Below, in pieces: positions 28,611 through 38,562 of a stretch of DNA of 64,000 nucleotides. Origin of the DNA: Bradyrhizobium sp. NP1 (GTDB lineage Bacteria; Pseudomonadota; Alphaproteobacteria; Rhizobiales; Xanthobacteraceae); the NCBI RefSeq assembly GCF_030378205.1, contig NZ_CP127385.1:4318001-4382000 (forward strand), in the 5' to 3' direction. The translations under genes and the position numbers were made by a program. How positions within the stretch are numbered: the first letter of the stretch is position 1; every line of letters begins with the position of its first letter. The notes under the pieces were generated by a model. The model was not told the origin of the DNA. It saw only the letters and a program-made list of their open reading frames with translations, and ran no database searches.

Positions 28611-29780
28611 ATGGGGTCGATCGACAGGTACATTTTTCGCACGACGCTCGCGTCGTTTGCGCTTGTCCTGATCAGCCTCACCGGCGTGATCTGGATTACC
28701 CAGGCTTTGCGCGGCATCGACCTGATGACGAGCCAGGGCCAGACCATCCTCACCTTCCTCGGCATCACCAGCCTCGTGATTCCCGCGCTGGTCCTGATCA
28801 TTTCGCCGATCGCGCTGATGATCGCGATCTCGCACACGCTGAACAAGCTCGCCACCGATTCGGAAATCATCGTGATGAACGCGGCCGGCTTCTCGCCGAT
28901 TCGGCTGTTTCGCCCGTTCCTCTATGCCACCTGCGTCGTGGCGCTCTTGGTCGCCTTCATCGCGGCCTATCTCGCGCCCGACGGCATGCGCCGGCTGAAG
29001 CAATGGGATGCCGATATCACGGCCGACGTGCTCGCCAACATCCTGCAGCCCGGCCGCTTCGCGCAGCTCGACCAGAATCTCACGATCCGGATTCGCGAAC
29101 GCCAGCCCGGCGGCCTGCTCTCCGGTATCTTCATCGACGACCGCCGCGATCCGAACGAGCGTGTGAGCATCATCGCCGACCACGGCACCGTCGTGAAGAA
29201 CGGCACCGGTTCGTTCCTCATCCTCGAGGACGGCAATCTGGAGCGCTTCGAGGCGGGAAAACGCGATCCGGCGCTGGTGGCGTTCGGCCGCTACGCCTTC
29301 GACATGTCGAAATTCTCCAACCAGGGCCGCGACGTCGCGCTCGGCATCCGGGAGCGGTATCTGTGGGAGCTGCTGTCGCCGGCGGAGGCTGATCCGCTCT
29401 ATGCCAGCCTGTCCGGCCAGTTCCGCGCCGAGCTGCACGACCGCTTCATGGCGCCGATCTACCCCTTCGCCTTCGCGGCGCTGACCTTCGCCTTCCTCGG
29501 CGCGCCGCGCACCACGCGGCAGAGCCGCAACTTCTCGATCGGCGGCGCGATCCTCGCCGTGTTCGGCCTGCGCATGGCCGGATTCGCCTGCTCGGTGATG
29601 GCGGTGAAGTCGCCATGGGCGCCACCCCTGCAATATCTGATGCTGTTTGCCGCGATCGGTGCCGGTGTCTGGATCACCATCGACGGCGTGGTGATCGAGC
29701 CGCCGCCCGCGCTGGTGGAAGCCATCAACAAGTCCAATGCGCGCCTGCTGCGGCTGTTCGGACGTCCGGCCACCGCATGA
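28611..29780 (+). CDS. lptF: LPS export ABC transporter permease LptF
   Basis: A 389-residue inner-membrane protein of the YjgP/YjgQ family. Three or more membrane segments lie in the N-terminal third (TLASFALVLISLTGVIWIT, ITSLVIPALVLIISPIALMI). A periplasmic jellyroll domain spans about residues 130-270, and further membrane segments end the protein. With LptG and LptB it drives lipopolysaccharide from the inner membrane to the periplasmic bridge. The start is ATG 28611, with GTG 28608 adjacent. The stop overlaps the lptG start as ATGA. Confidence 0.93.
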   Translation: MGSIDRYIFRTTLASFALVLISLTGVIWITQALRGIDLMTSQGQTILTFLGITSLVIPALVLIISPIALMIAISHTLNKLATDSEIIVMNAAGFSPIRLFRPFLYATCVVALLVAFIAAYLAPDGMRRLKQWDADITADVLANILQPGRFAQLDQNLTIRIRERQPGGLLSGIFIDDRRDPNERVSIIADHGTVVKNGTGSFLILEDGNLERFEAGKRDPALVAFGRYAFDMSKFSNQGRDVALGIRERYLWELLSPAEADPLYASLSGQFRAELHDRFMAPIYPFAFAALTFAFLGAPRTTRQSRNFSIGGAILAVFGLRMAGFACSVMAVKSPWAPPLQYLMLFAAIGAGVWITIDGVVIEPPPALVEAINKSNARLLRLFGRPATA

Positions 29781-30874
29781 GCATGGTCACCAACACCCTC
29801 GGGCGTTATTTCGCCGGCCGCTTCATCATCGCGGCCTGCGGCGTGTTCGCCAGCATTTTCGTTCTGCTCGTGCTGGTCGACTATATCGAGATGGTCAGGA
29901 AGACCTCGGGTCTCGTTTCGGCCTCCCCGATCATGGTGGCGGAAACCTCGCTGTTCCGCGTGCCGCAGCTGCTCGAAAAGCTGATGCCATTCTGCATCCT
30001 GATCGGTGCGATGACCTGCTATCTCGCGCTGTCGCGACGGCTCGAGCTCGTGGTGGCGCGCGCCGCCGGCGTTTCCGCCTGGCAGTTCATTGCGCCGGCG
30101 CTCGCCAGCGCCATCCTGCTCGGCGTGTTCGCAACCGTCGCCTACAATCCGATCTCCGCGAACCTGCGGGAGTTGTCGAAGCGGATGGAAGCCGAGCTGT
30201 TCGGCTCAGCGCCCGGCGGCGGCATTCAGGACGCCTCCGGCTTCTGGATCAACCAGGTCAATCCCGACGGGCAGGTCATCATCAACGCGGCGCGCAGCGA
30301 GCAGCAGGGCGTCCGCCTCACCGGCCTCACGCTGTTCCGGTTTGATACAAACAACCAGTTCAAGGAACGAATCGAAGCGCGCGAGGCGACGCTCGAGGAG
30401 GGCCATTGGCTGTTCAGATCGGTGCGCCGCTATTCGCTCGATGCGCCGCCGGTCGACGAGGATCGCTTCCTCCTTCCCACCACGCTGACGCCGGCGCAGG
30501 TGCGCAACAGTTTTTCCACACCCGAGACTGTGTCCTTTTGGCAACTTCCGGCCTACATCCGTTCGTCCGAAAGCTCGGGATTTGCGACAGCGGGTTACCG
30601 GCTGCAGTACCACAAGCTGCTCGCACAGCCATTTTTGCTGGCCGCCATGGTTATGCTCGCTGCGTCGGTGAGCCTGCGCTTCTTCCGATTCGGCGGCGTG
30701 CAGAAGATGGTTTTGAGTGGCGTGGGCGCCGGCTTTCTGCTCTACGTTCTGTCGAAAGTAACTGAGGATTTGAGCAAGGCCGAGTTGATGCATCCGATCG
30801 CTGCGGCGTGGCTGCCCGTGCTTGTGGGCGGCCTCACCGGTTTTTTGGCCTTGCTGTACCAGGAGGACGGGTAG
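29777..30874 (+). CDS. lptG: LPS export ABC transporter permease LptG
   Basis: A 365-residue partner of LptF with the same layout. Membrane segments come first (GRYFAGRFIIAACGVFASIF), then LIGAMTCYLALSRRLELVVA, a periplasmic domain, and terminal membrane segments (KMVLSGVGAGFLLYVLSKVT). The start ATG 29777 overlaps the lptF stop by four bases, which indicates translational coupling. The stop overlaps the lptD start by one base. It is part of the seven-protein Lpt machine. Confidence 0.94.
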   Translation: MSMVTNTLGRYFAGRFIIAACGVFASIFVLLVLVDYIEMVRKTSGLVSASPIMVAETSLFRVPQLLEKLMPFCILIGAMTCYLALSRRLELVVARAAGVSAWQFIAPALASAILLGVFATVAYNPISANLRELSKRMEAELFGSAPGGGIQDASGFWINQVNPDGQVIINAARSEQQGVRLTGLTLFRFDTNNQFKERIEAREATLEEGHWLFRSVRRYSLDAPPVDEDRFLLPTTLTPAQVRNSFSTPETVSFWQLPAYIRSSESSGFATAGYRLQYHKLLAQPFLLAAMVMLAASVSLRFFRFGGVQKMVLSGVGAGFLLYVLSKVTEDLSKAELMHPIAAAWLPVLVGGLTGFLALLYQEDG

Positions 30875-33366
30875 TGGCTGTCGTCGCCGCCCGCCAGTTT
30901 TGTCTGTCCGCGTCCCGGCGGCGCGTGCTCGCGCGCGCCCATGGCCGTCGCTCGGCCGCGCGCGGAATGCCCCTGCTCGCCCTCGTGCTCGCGCTGGCCC
31001 TTGCCGCCGTGCTCGACGTCGCGACCACGGCGCCCGTCGCCGCCCAGGGCTTTGTCTACAATCCCGGGCCGCCGAAGCGGCCGAAGGCGCCGCGCGCCAA
31101 CGACAACCAGATGCTCGTGCAGGCGGTCGAGGTCGACTACGACTACAATAATTCGCGCGTGTCGGCGGTCGGCAACGTTCAACTGTTCTACAACGGCACC
31201 AGCGTCGAAGCCGACAAGGTGATCTACGACCAGAAGACCAAGCGGCTGCATGCCGAAGGCAACATCCGCATGACGGATGCCGACGGCAAGATCACCTATG
31301 CCGAGATCATGGACCTGAGCGACGACTACCGCGACGGCTTCGTCGATTCGCTGCATGTCGATACCGAGGACGCGACCCGGATCGCTGCGACGCGCGCCGA
31401 CCGGACAAGCGGCAACTACACCGTGTTCGAAAACGGCGTCTATACCGCCTGCGCGCCCTGTAAGGACGATCCGAAGAAGCCGCCGCTGTGGCAGGTCAAG
31501 GGCGCGCGCATCATCCACAACCAGACGGAGAAGATGCTCTATTTCGAAGACGCGCAGGTTGAGTTCTTCGGCGTTCCGCTGGCCTACATCCCATTCTTCT
31601 CGACGCCCGACCCGACGGTGAAGCGCAAGACCGGCTTCCTGATGCCCGGCTTCAGCCAGACCTCGGGTTATGGCATCGGCATCGAGATTCCGTTCTACTG
31701 GGCGATCGCCCCCGACTACGACATGACGATTGCGCCACGCATCACCAGCAAGCAGGGCGTGCTGATGCAGGCCGAATTCCGCCAGCGTCTGATGGACGGC
31801 GCCTACCAGATCCGCCTCTATGGCATCGACCAGCTCGACCGCAACGCCTTCGCCGGCCAGCCCGGCGACCGCCAGTTCCGCGGTGGTGTCGACACCAAGG
31901 GCCAGTTCGCGCTCAACGACAAATGGGTCTGGGGCTGGGAAGGCGTCGCGTTCACCGACTACATGATGCTGTACGACTACCGGCTGGCGCAGTACCGCGA
32001 CCCGTTCTCGTCCTTCGTCAACCTGCCGACCGAGGCCGTCTCGCAGCTCTACCTGACCGGCGTCGGCAACCGCACCTATTTCGACGCGCGCGCGATCTAC
32101 TATCTCAGCCTGTCCGGCCTGCAGTCGCAGGTGCCCGTCGTGGCGCCCGTGATCGACTATTCGGGCGTGCTCAACCATCCGGTGCTGAGCGGCGAGTTCA
32201 GCTGGAAGACCAACTTCGTCAACCTGAACCGCGAAACCGCGGTGTTCAATCCGTTGAATAACATCGCCGCTGTGACCGGCCTCTGCTCGCCGACGATTTC
32301 AGCTGATCCGGCGCGCAGCATCATGTCGCCCAACTGCCTGATGCGCGGCATACCCGGCGATTACACGCGCCTGACCGCGGAAGCGCAGTGGCGCAAATCG
32401 TTCACCGACTCCTGGGGACAGATCTGGACGCCATTCGTAAGCGTGCGCGCAGACGCGATCAATGCTGACATCTCGAACCAGCCCGGCGTTGCCAATTTCC
32501 TGCCCGTCGGCGACACCCAGGCGATCCGGGCGATGCCGACCGTCGGCCTCGAATACCGCTACCCCTTCATCAACGTGCAGCCGTGGGGCACGACCACCGT
32601 CGAGCCGATCGCGCAGGTCATCGTCCGGCCGAACGAGACCTATGCCGGCAAGCTGCCCAACGAAGACGCGCAGAGCCTCGTCTTCGACACCAGCAACCTT
32701 TTCAGCGTCGACAAGTTCTCCGGCTACGACCGCGTCGAAGGCGGCGGCCGCGCCAATGTCGGCGTCCAGGCCACGACGCAGTTCGACCGTGGCGGGTCGG
32801 TCACCGCCGTCTTCGGACAGTCCTACCAGCTGTTCGGCCTGAACTCCTACGCCGTGCAGGACATGACCAACACCGGCCTCGATTCCGGCCTGGCGCGCAC
32901 GAGGTCGGACTACGTTGCGAGCCTGAGCTATTCGCCCAACCGTACCTACACGTTCAGCACACGCGCCCGCATCGACGAGATGACTGGAGACATCCAGCGC
33001 TTCGAGGCGGAGGGTCGCGCCAATTTCGACCGCTGGTCGATCAGCATGATCTATGGCGACTACGCGCCGCAGCCGGACCTCGGCTACCTGAACCGCCGCG
33101 AAGGCATCTTCACCCAGGGTTCAGTCAAGGTGGCGTCGAACTGGGTCGTGACCGGGGCGGCGCGGTGGGACCTTGTTGCGAACAATATCAACCAATATGT
33201 GGTCGGCGCTGGATATGTGGACGATTGCTTCGTGCTGGCCGCCAACTACATCACGAACTACTCCTATGCGACCACGACGTCGCCGCCCATCCTCGGCCAT
33301 GCCATCATGTTCCAGCTCGGGCTGCGCACGATTGCCAACACCTCCTTCTCGTTTGGCGCCAATTGA
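30874..33366 (+). CDS. lptD: LPS-assembly protein LptD
   Basis: An 830-residue outer-membrane protein. The start is GTG 30874, sharing its G with the lptG stop. A long Arg-rich N-terminus precedes a signal-like stretch (LLALVLALALAAVLDV to VAAQ). Residues about 75-240 are the periplasmic OstA/LptA-like beta-jellyroll (NVQLFYNGTSVEADKVIYDQ). The rest is a large beta-barrel that ends near FSFGAN. LptD with LptE inserts lipopolysaccharide into the outer leaflet. The unusually long N-terminus may mean the true start is an internal ATG near 30967. Confidence 0.93.
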   Translation: MAVVAARQFCLSASRRRVLARAHGRRSAARGMPLLALVLALALAAVLDVATTAPVAAQGFVYNPGPPKRPKAPRANDNQMLVQAVEVDYDYNNSRVSAVGNVQLFYNGTSVEADKVIYDQKTKRLHAEGNIRMTDADGKITYAEIMDLSDDYRDGFVDSLHVDTEDATRIAATRADRTSGNYTVFENGVYTACAPCKDDPKKPPLWQVKGARIIHNQTEKMLYFEDAQVEFFGVPLAYIPFFSTPDPTVKRKTGFLMPGFSQTSGYGIGIEIPFYWAIAPDYDMTIAPRITSKQGVLMQAEFRQRLMDGAYQIRLYGIDQLDRNAFAGQPGDRQFRGGVDTKGQFALNDKWVWGWEGVAFTDYMMLYDYRLAQYRDPFSSFVNLPTEAVSQLYLTGVGNRTYFDARAIYYLSLSGLQSQVPVVAPVIDYSGVLNHPVLSGEFSWKTNFVNLNRETAVFNPLNNIAAVTGLCSPTISADPARSIMSPNCLMRGIPGDYTRLTAEAQWRKSFTDSWGQIWTPFVSVRADAINADISNQPGVANFLPVGDTQAIRAMPTVGLEYRYPFINVQPWGTTTVEPIAQVIVRPNETYAGKLPNEDAQSLVFDTSNLFSVDKFSGYDRVEGGGRANVGVQATTQFDRGGSVTAVFGQSYQLFGLNSYAVQDMTNTGLDSGLARTRSDYVASLSYSPNRTYTFSTRARIDEMTGDIQRFEAEGRANFDRWSISMIYGDYAPQPDLGYLNRREGIFTQGSVKVASNWVVTGAARWDLVANNINQYVVGAGYVDDCFVLAANYITNYSYATTTSPPILGHAIMFQLGLRTIANTSFSFGAN

Positions 33367-33429
33367 CGCCTGACAACGGAACGCGGCCGGCAGTGCCGCA
33401 AGTTCCAGATCGGATGGCTTGACAGCGGA

Positions 33430-34365
33430 ATGACCATGACCACGACACTCAGGCTTCGGATTCTTTTGCTCGGTTGCATCGCGGGGCTCGCCTTGCTCGG
33501 CGGCGCCACGTCGCCGTCGCAGGCTCAGGCCATCATCGTGATGGTCAATGGCGAGCCGATCACCGAATTCGACATCGAGCAGCGCACCAAGCTGGATTTC
33601 CTGTCGACGCACAAGCAGTCGTCGCGCCAGGAGGTCATCAACGAGCTGATCGACGAGAAGGTGAAGATCAAGGAAGCCAAGAAGTTCGGCGTCGATCCCA
33701 CCTCCTCCGATATCGAACAGTCATATGCCGCGATGAGCCAGCGGATGCGCGTCACGCCGGACCAGTTGACGAAATCGCTGGAGAGCCAGGGTATCCGCCC
33801 CGAAACGCTCAAGGCCCGCATCAAGGCCGACATGGTCTGGGGCAGCCTGGTTCGCGGGCGCTACAAGGAAAGCCTGCAGGTCGGCGAAAAGGATGTTGCG
33901 GCCGCCGCCAAGGAACAGGGCGATGCCCAGCAGACCGACGCCTTCGAATACAAGATGCAGCCGATCGTGCTGATCGTGCCGCGGGGCTCGTCGCCCGCCG
34001 CGATCGAAACGCGCCAGAAGGAAGCCGAAGCGCTGCGCGCGCGGGTGCAAAGCTGCGAGGAGGCCAATTCCTACTTCAAGACCATGCAGAATGCCGCGAT
34101 CCGCGACGTCGTGGTCAAGACCTCGGCCGACCTGCCGGAAGCATTGCGCAAGATGCTGGACGATACGCCGGCGGGCCACCTGACGCCGCCCGAAATCACC
34201 AAACAGGGCATCGAGATGGTGGCGCTCTGCGGGCGAAAGCCGACCACGATCGATTCGCCGAAAAAGCGGGAAATCCGCGACAAGATGTACGTGCAAAAAT
34301 ACGAAGCCAAGTCGAAATGGTACCTGCAGGAAATCCGCAAGTCCGCGATGATTGAATATCGCTGA
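33430..34365 (+). CDS. SurA-like periplasmic chaperone
   Basis: A 311-residue secreted protein. Its signal is [18 protein letters not shown] to SQAQ. The SurA N-terminal domain follows: [20 protein letters not shown], then [20 protein letters not shown]. The region that would be a parvulin domain (about 170-270) is present but poorly matched, so prolyl isomerase activity is doubtful. SurA escorts outer-membrane proteins, including LptD, to the BAM complex. Its position directly after lptD fits that role. ATG 33436 is an alternative start with better spacing. Confidence 0.83.
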   Translation: MTMTTTLRLRILLLGCIAGLALLGGATSPSQAQAIIVMVNGEPITEFDIEQRTKLDFLSTHKQSSRQEVINELIDEKVKIKEAKKFGVDPTSSDIEQSYAAMSQRMRVTPDQLTKSLESQGIRPETLKARIKADMVWGSLVRGRYKESLQVGEKDVAAAAKEQGDAQQTDAFEYKMQPIVLIVPRGSSPAAIETRQKEAEALRARVQSCEEANSYFKTMQNAAIRDVVVKTSADLPEALRKMLDDTPAGHLTPPEITKQGIEMVALCGRKPTTIDSPKKREIRDKMYVQKYEAKSKWYLQEIRKSAMIEYR

Positions 34366-34366
34366 C

Positions 34367-35377
34367 ATGGAGACACCGCTCGCGCTGACGCTCGGTGAGC
34401 CCGCCGGTATCGGTCCCGACATCGCCATAAAGGCGTGGCTGCGCCGCCACGAGCTGAAGCTCCCGCCGTTCTACCTGCTCGGAGACCTGGACTATGTTGC
34501 GCGGCGCGCCAAGCGGCTTGGCGTCGCCGTGGCGCTGGCTGACATCGGCCCCGAACAGGCCGCTTCCGCCTTCGACGCCGCCCTGCCCGTCGTTTCGACC
34601 GGGCACACCGCAACCGCCGAGCCCGGCCGCCCCGACGACACCAGCGCGCCGGCCGCGCTCGCCTCGATCCGCCAGGCGGTCGCCGACGTCGTGGCCGGCC
34701 GCGCCGGCGCCGTGGTCACCAATCCCATCGCCAAGAACGTGCTCTATCGCGCCGGCTTCCGTCATCCCGGCCACACCGAATTCCTCGCCGAGCTCGCGGC
34801 CGCAGGCGGGCCCGCGCCGCAGCCGGTGATGATGCTGTGGTCGCCTGTTCTTGCCGTCGTCCCGGTGACGATCCACGTGCCGCTGCGCGAGGCGATCGAC
34901 ACGCTCACATCGGACCTGATCGTCACCACCGCGCGCATCGTGGTGGCGGATCTGAAGTCCCGTTTCGGCCTGACAGCGCCGCGGCTGGCCGTCAGCGGCC
35001 TCAACCCGCATGCCGGCGAAGACGGCACGCTTGGCACCGAAGACCAGGACATCGTCGCGGCCGCGGTCGATCGGTTGCGCCGCGACGGCATCGCCGCACG
35101 CGGGCCCCTGCCAGCCGACACCCTGTTTCATGAAGCGGCGCGGAAGTCCTATGATTGCGCGATCTGCATGTATCACGATCAGGCGCTGATCCCGATCAAG
35201 ACGATTGCGTTCGACGACGCCGTCAACGTCACACTGGGATTGCCGTTCATCCGCACCTCGCCCGACCACGGCACGGCCTTCGACATTGCCGGCACCGGCC
35301 GCGCCAATCCGGCAAGCCTGATCGCGGCGATTAGGCTCGCCGCGCGCATGGCGGCGCACCCGGCCTCGCCTGCGTGA
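34367..35377 (+). CDS. pdxA: 4-hydroxythreonine-4-phosphate dehydrogenase
   Basis: A 336-residue enzyme of pyridoxal 5'-phosphate synthesis. It oxidises 4-phosphohydroxy-L-threonine with NAD. Characteristic stretches are [18 protein letters not shown] at the start, [34 protein letters not shown] with a metal-binding His, and [14 protein letters not shown] start at ATG 34367, one base after the surA stop. TTG 34352 would overlap surA. The stop overlaps the rsmA start by one base. The surA-pdxA-rsmA order is common in proteobacteria. Confidence 0.95.
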   Translation: METPLALTLGEPAGIGPDIAIKAWLRRHELKLPPFYLLGDLDYVARRAKRLGVAVALADIGPEQAASAFDAALPVVSTGHTATAEPGRPDDTSAPAALASIRQAVADVVAGRAGAVVTNPIAKNVLYRAGFRHPGHTEFLAELAAAGGPAPQPVMMLWSPVLAVVPVTIHVPLREAIDTLTSDLIVTTARIVVADLKSRFGLTAPRLAVSGLNPHAGEDGTLGTEDQDIVAAAVDRLRRDGIAARGPLPADTLFHEAARKSYDCAICMYHDQALIPIKTIAFDDAVNVTLGLPFIRTSPDHGTAFDIAGTGRANPASLIAAIRLAARMAAHPASPA

Positions 35378-36243
35378 TGAGCGCGATCGACGACCTGCCG
35401 CCGCTGCGCGAGGTCATCCGCGAACATGGGCTGTCGGCCCGCAAATCGTTGGGGCAGAATTTCCTGCTCGACCTCAACCTCACCGCACGGATCGCGCGCG
35501 CCGCGGGACCGCTCGAAGGCACCACCATTGTCGAGATCGGGCCCGGTCCCGGCGGCCTGACGCGGGCGCTGCTCGCGCTCGGCGCGGCGCACGTGATCGC
35601 CGTCGAGCACGACGCGCGCGCCGTACCGGCGCTGGAGACGATTGCGCGGCGCTATCCCGGCCGGCTCGAAATCGTCTGCGCCGATGCGCAGACCTTCGAT
35701 CCCAAACCCTATCTCGGCAGCGCGAAGGCGAAGATCGTCGCCAACCTGCCCTACAATATCGCGACCAGCCTCCTCGTCGGCTGGCTCTCGGTCGAGCCCT
35801 GGCCGCCCTGGTATGACATGATGGTGCTGATGTTCCAGCGCGAGGTGGCGATGCGCATCGTCGCAACTGAGAAGGACGATGCTTATGGCCGCCTCGGCGT
35901 GCTCGCCAACTGGCGGGCCGAGACCAAGATGCTGTTCGACATCTCGCCTGCCGCCTTCGTGCCGCAGCCCAAGGTCACCTCGTCGCTGGTGCGGCTGATC
36001 CCGCGCGCGGCCCCCGAACCTTGCGACCGCCGCGCGCTCGAGCAGGTTGCGGCCGCAGCCTTCGGCCAGCGCCGGAAGATGCTGCGGCAGAGCCTGAAAT
36101 CGCTGCCCGCCGATCCCGCGCGGCTTGCCGCCGCCGCGCATGTCGACCTGACGCAGCGGGCCGAAACCATTCCGGTGTCCGGCTTTGTTGCCATGGCGCG
36201 CGAATTGGCCAATAGTCGCGGCGAAAAACCGCAAAGCTTCTGA
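35377..36243 (+). CDS. rsmA: 16S rRNA dimethyladenosine transferase
   Basis: A 288-residue KsgA-type methyltransferase that dimethylates two adjacent adenosines in the 3' hairpin of 16S rRNA. The SAM-binding part has [20 protein letters not shown] and [15 protein letters not shown]. The catalytic motif [15 protein letters not shown] follows. The C-terminal helical domain contains [19 protein letters not shown] 35377 overlaps the pdxA stop as TGATG. A GTG at 35374 would add one residue. It is the last gene of the lpt-surA-pdxA cluster. Confidence 0.96.
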   Translation: MSAIDDLPPLREVIREHGLSARKSLGQNFLLDLNLTARIARAAGPLEGTTIVEIGPGPGGLTRALLALGAAHVIAVEHDARAVPALETIARRYPGRLEIVCADAQTFDPKPYLGSAKAKIVANLPYNIATSLLVGWLSVEPWPPWYDMMVLMFQREVAMRIVATEKDDAYGRLGVLANWRAETKMLFDISPAAFVPQPKVTSSLVRLIPRAAPEPCDRRALEQVAAAAFGQRRKMLRQSLKSLPADPARLAAAAHVDLTQRAETIPVSGFVAMARELANSRGEKPQSF

Positions 36244-36255
36244 GGAGAAACAGCG

Positions 36256-37314
36256 ATGGCGCAGATGCGTCGGCAATCCCTGGTCAAGTTCGATGCGCCG
36301 CTTTGCGAAACCATCGTGGAAACGCCCAAGCCGGTGGGTCGCGAGGTGCTGGTGCGCATCGAGTGCTGCGGGCTCTGCCACTCCGACCTGCACATCCAGG
36401 ACGGCTATGCCGACCTCGGCGGGGGCAAGCGGCTCGACACCACGCGCGGCATGACGTTGCCCTTCACGCTCGGGCACGAGATCGCGGGCGTGGTGGAGGA
36501 AGTCGGCCCCGACGCACCGAACACGCTGATCGGGGCGAAGAAGGCCGTGTTTCCGTGGATCGGCTGCGGCCAGTGTCGCGACTGCCTCAACGGCGATGAG
36601 AACCTCTGCGTCAAGCAGCGCTTCCTCGGCGTTTCCATCGACGGCGGCTTTGCCACCCACGTGCTGGTGCCCGACGCCAAATATCTTCTGGACTACGATC
36701 CGCTGCCGGTGAACCAGGCGGCGACGTTGATGTGCTCGGGCGTCACCGCCTATGGCGCGCTCAAGCGGCTCGTCGACCGGCCGCGCCAGCGCAACCTGCT
36801 GCTGATCGGGCTTGGCGGCGTCGGCATGATGGGCCTGTCCTTCGCGCAGGCGATGTTCAAGCAACCGATCGCGGTTGCCGACCTCAATCCCGCCGCGCGC
36901 GAGACCGCGCTGAAGAACGGTGCCAGCGTCGCCTACGATCCGGCAGAGGCCGATATCGCCAGGCGTATCGTCAAGGAGACCGACGGTGGTTTCGATGGCG
37001 TGATCGATTTCGCCGGCAACGAGAAGTCGATGGCGTTTGCGGTGTCGGCTGTCGCACGCGGCGGCAAGATCGGCGTCTCCGGCCTGATGGGTGGCAATTT
37101 CAGCCTGCCGATGGTGCAATGGGTCTACAAGCGCATGACCATCGAGGGCTTCATGGTCGGCACGCTCGCGGAAGGCCGCGAGCTGATGGCGCTGGCGCGG
37201 AGCGGAAAAATCCGGCCGACGCCGATGCGCGAGGAGCCGATGGCCGACGTCCAGAAATGGATCGACGCGCTTCGCGCCGGCAAGGTCGTCGGCCGCGTCA
37301 TGCTGAAGAACTGA
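36256..37314 (+). CDS. Zinc-dependent alcohol dehydrogenase
   Basis: A 352-residue medium-chain dehydrogenase. Catalytic zinc ligands are in CCGLCHSDLHIQDG and LGHEIAGVVEEVGPD. The structural zinc site is CGQCRDCLNGDENLC with four cysteines. The nucleotide fold is LLIGLGGVGMMGLSFAQAMF. It should interconvert an alcohol and an aldehyde with NAD(P). The substrate is not evident. The ribosome-binding site GAGGAG lies 12 bases after the rsmA stop, so it may be read through from the upstream operon. Confidence 0.9.
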   Translation: MAQMRRQSLVKFDAPLCETIVETPKPVGREVLVRIECCGLCHSDLHIQDGYADLGGGKRLDTTRGMTLPFTLGHEIAGVVEEVGPDAPNTLIGAKKAVFPWIGCGQCRDCLNGDENLCVKQRFLGVSIDGGFATHVLVPDAKYLLDYDPLPVNQAATLMCSGVTAYGALKRLVDRPRQRNLLLIGLGGVGMMGLSFAQAMFKQPIAVADLNPAARETALKNGASVAYDPAEADIARRIVKETDGGFDGVIDFAGNEKSMAFAVSAVARGGKIGVSGLMGGNFSLPMVQWVYKRMTIEGFMVGTLAEGRELMALARSGKIRPTPMREEPMADVQKWIDALRAGKVVGRVMLKN

Positions 37315-37527
37315 GCATTCTACCGCGCGAGCGCGCCATATTCGCGTTTCACGCGAACCTCCGCGACCGATCAATCAGCCGTCGCGGCGCCGCGCCTTGT
37401 GTGATGTGCAAGGCGGTTATGCGGGCCCGAATAAAGCCCAATCCTCTCCGGAATTGCGGCTCATTGCGACCCAAGTCTTTTTCGAGGTTGGGCCGGTGAT
37501 GTTGCGTTGTGTTTTCCGGAGATGTCC

Positions 37528-38562
37528 ATGTCAGCCCGTGCCGTCAGCCTTGCCTCGACCCTCGTCGCGGGTCTCCTCGCCGGTGCGTCGATCATCACGA
37601 TGCCGAACGCCACGGCCGGCGCTGCCGAGGAATGTCTGACCACACCGGGCGGCGAGACGCCGGCAGGCAAGCATTGGTATTATCGCATCGAGCGGACGAG
37701 CAAGCGCCAGTGCTGGTATCTGCGCGACATCGGCGCAAAGGACGCGGGCGCAAAGGACACGAGCGCAAAGTCGGCGGCCACTGCCGCGCCTTCTGCGCCG
37801 CGGTCGGATACGACCGAGCAGAACGCCGAGGCGCCCCCGCAGCATTCGATCGCCGACGCGCATGCCGAGCTGAGGCAGACGCAGCCTGCGCGCAGCGAGC
37901 CGAGCCGCGCGCCCGCGCCCCCGCCCCCGCCCCCGCAAGCCAACCCGCAGGCGGCCGCCGCCGCACCTTTTGCTGCGATGCCGCCCGCCAGCGCCGCGCC
38001 CGCGCCTACACCCGCACCTGCGCCTGCGCCTGCGCCGAACGTCCTCGAGAACGTCACCCGCGGCTCGCTGATCGCATCACGCTGGCCTGATCCATCGCCC
38101 GCGAGCCCGCAGGCCGCACAGCAGCAGCCGGCCGCACCGCAGCCCGCGGCGTCCGACCTCGTTGCCGATGCCGACAGCGACCAGGCAACGCCTGCCGCCG
38201 TTCCAGTTCCCGCCCCGCCGCTCGCCGCGACCACGCCCGCGCCGGCAAAGCCCACCGGCTCGCTGCAGACGCTGCTCCTGGTGATCGCCGGCGCGCTCAC
38301 GCTGGCCGGCCTGACCGGCAGCATCGTGTTCCGGTTCGGTCGCAGGCGACGCCCGGTGCAAAACAGCATTCGCGGCCGTCGCGTGGCTTGGGACCAGCCG
38401 CGCAACCAGCCGCTCACCGCGCCGCCGGCATGGCTTGATGCGCAGCGCGCGCCGCGCCATCCCGAATTCGTGCCGAGCGCGCTTCCGCCTGATGATCCCA
38501 ACGAGCGGCTCGTCCGCATCTCGGCCTTTATGGAGCGGATGTCGAAGCAGCCCGCGAACTAG
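37528..38562 (+). CDS. Secreted, membrane-anchored Pro/Ala-rich protein of unknown function
   Basis: A 344-residue protein starting at ATG 37528, six bases after GGAG. A signal peptide (SLASTLVAGLLAGASIITMP) is followed by a small domain CLTTPGGETPAGKHWYYRIE then KRQCWYLRD. Next comes about 170 residues of Pro/Ala-rich low complexity (PPPPPPQANPQAAAAAPFAA). A C-terminal membrane helix (LQTLLLVIAGALTLAGLTGS) is followed by basic RFGRRRRP and a polar tail. Topology suggests a periplasmic domain on a flexible tether anchored at its C-terminus. No function is known. Its stop abuts the gmk stop without a gap. Confidence 0.72.
   Translation: MSARAVSLASTLVAGLLAGASIITMPNATAGAAEECLTTPGGETPAGKHWYYRIERTSKRQCWYLRDIGAKDAGAKDTSAKSAATAAPSAPRSDTTEQNAEAPPQHSIADAHAELRQTQPARSEPSRAPAPPPPPPQANPQAAAAAPFAAMPPASAAPAPTPAPAPAPAPNVLENVTRGSLIASRWPDPSPASPQAAQQQPAAPQPAASDLVADADSDQATPAAVPVPAPPLAATTPAPAKPTGSLQTLLLVIAGALTLAGLTGSIVFRFGRRRRPVQNSIRGRRVAWDQPRNQPLTAPPAWLDAQRAPRHPEFVPSALPPDDPNERLVRISAFMERMSKQPAN

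Noticed and set aside
37341..37357. TTCGCGT/ACGCGAA hairpin after the alcohol dehydrogenase
   Set aside because: Seven-base stem without a T tract. Too weak to call a terminator.
35179..37374. 731-codon minus-strand open frame
   Set aside because: It lies antisense to pdxA, rsmA and the alcohol dehydrogenase, all of which have full family motifs. The product is His/Arg/Asp-rich with no domain, as expected from third-position GC bias on the opposite strand.
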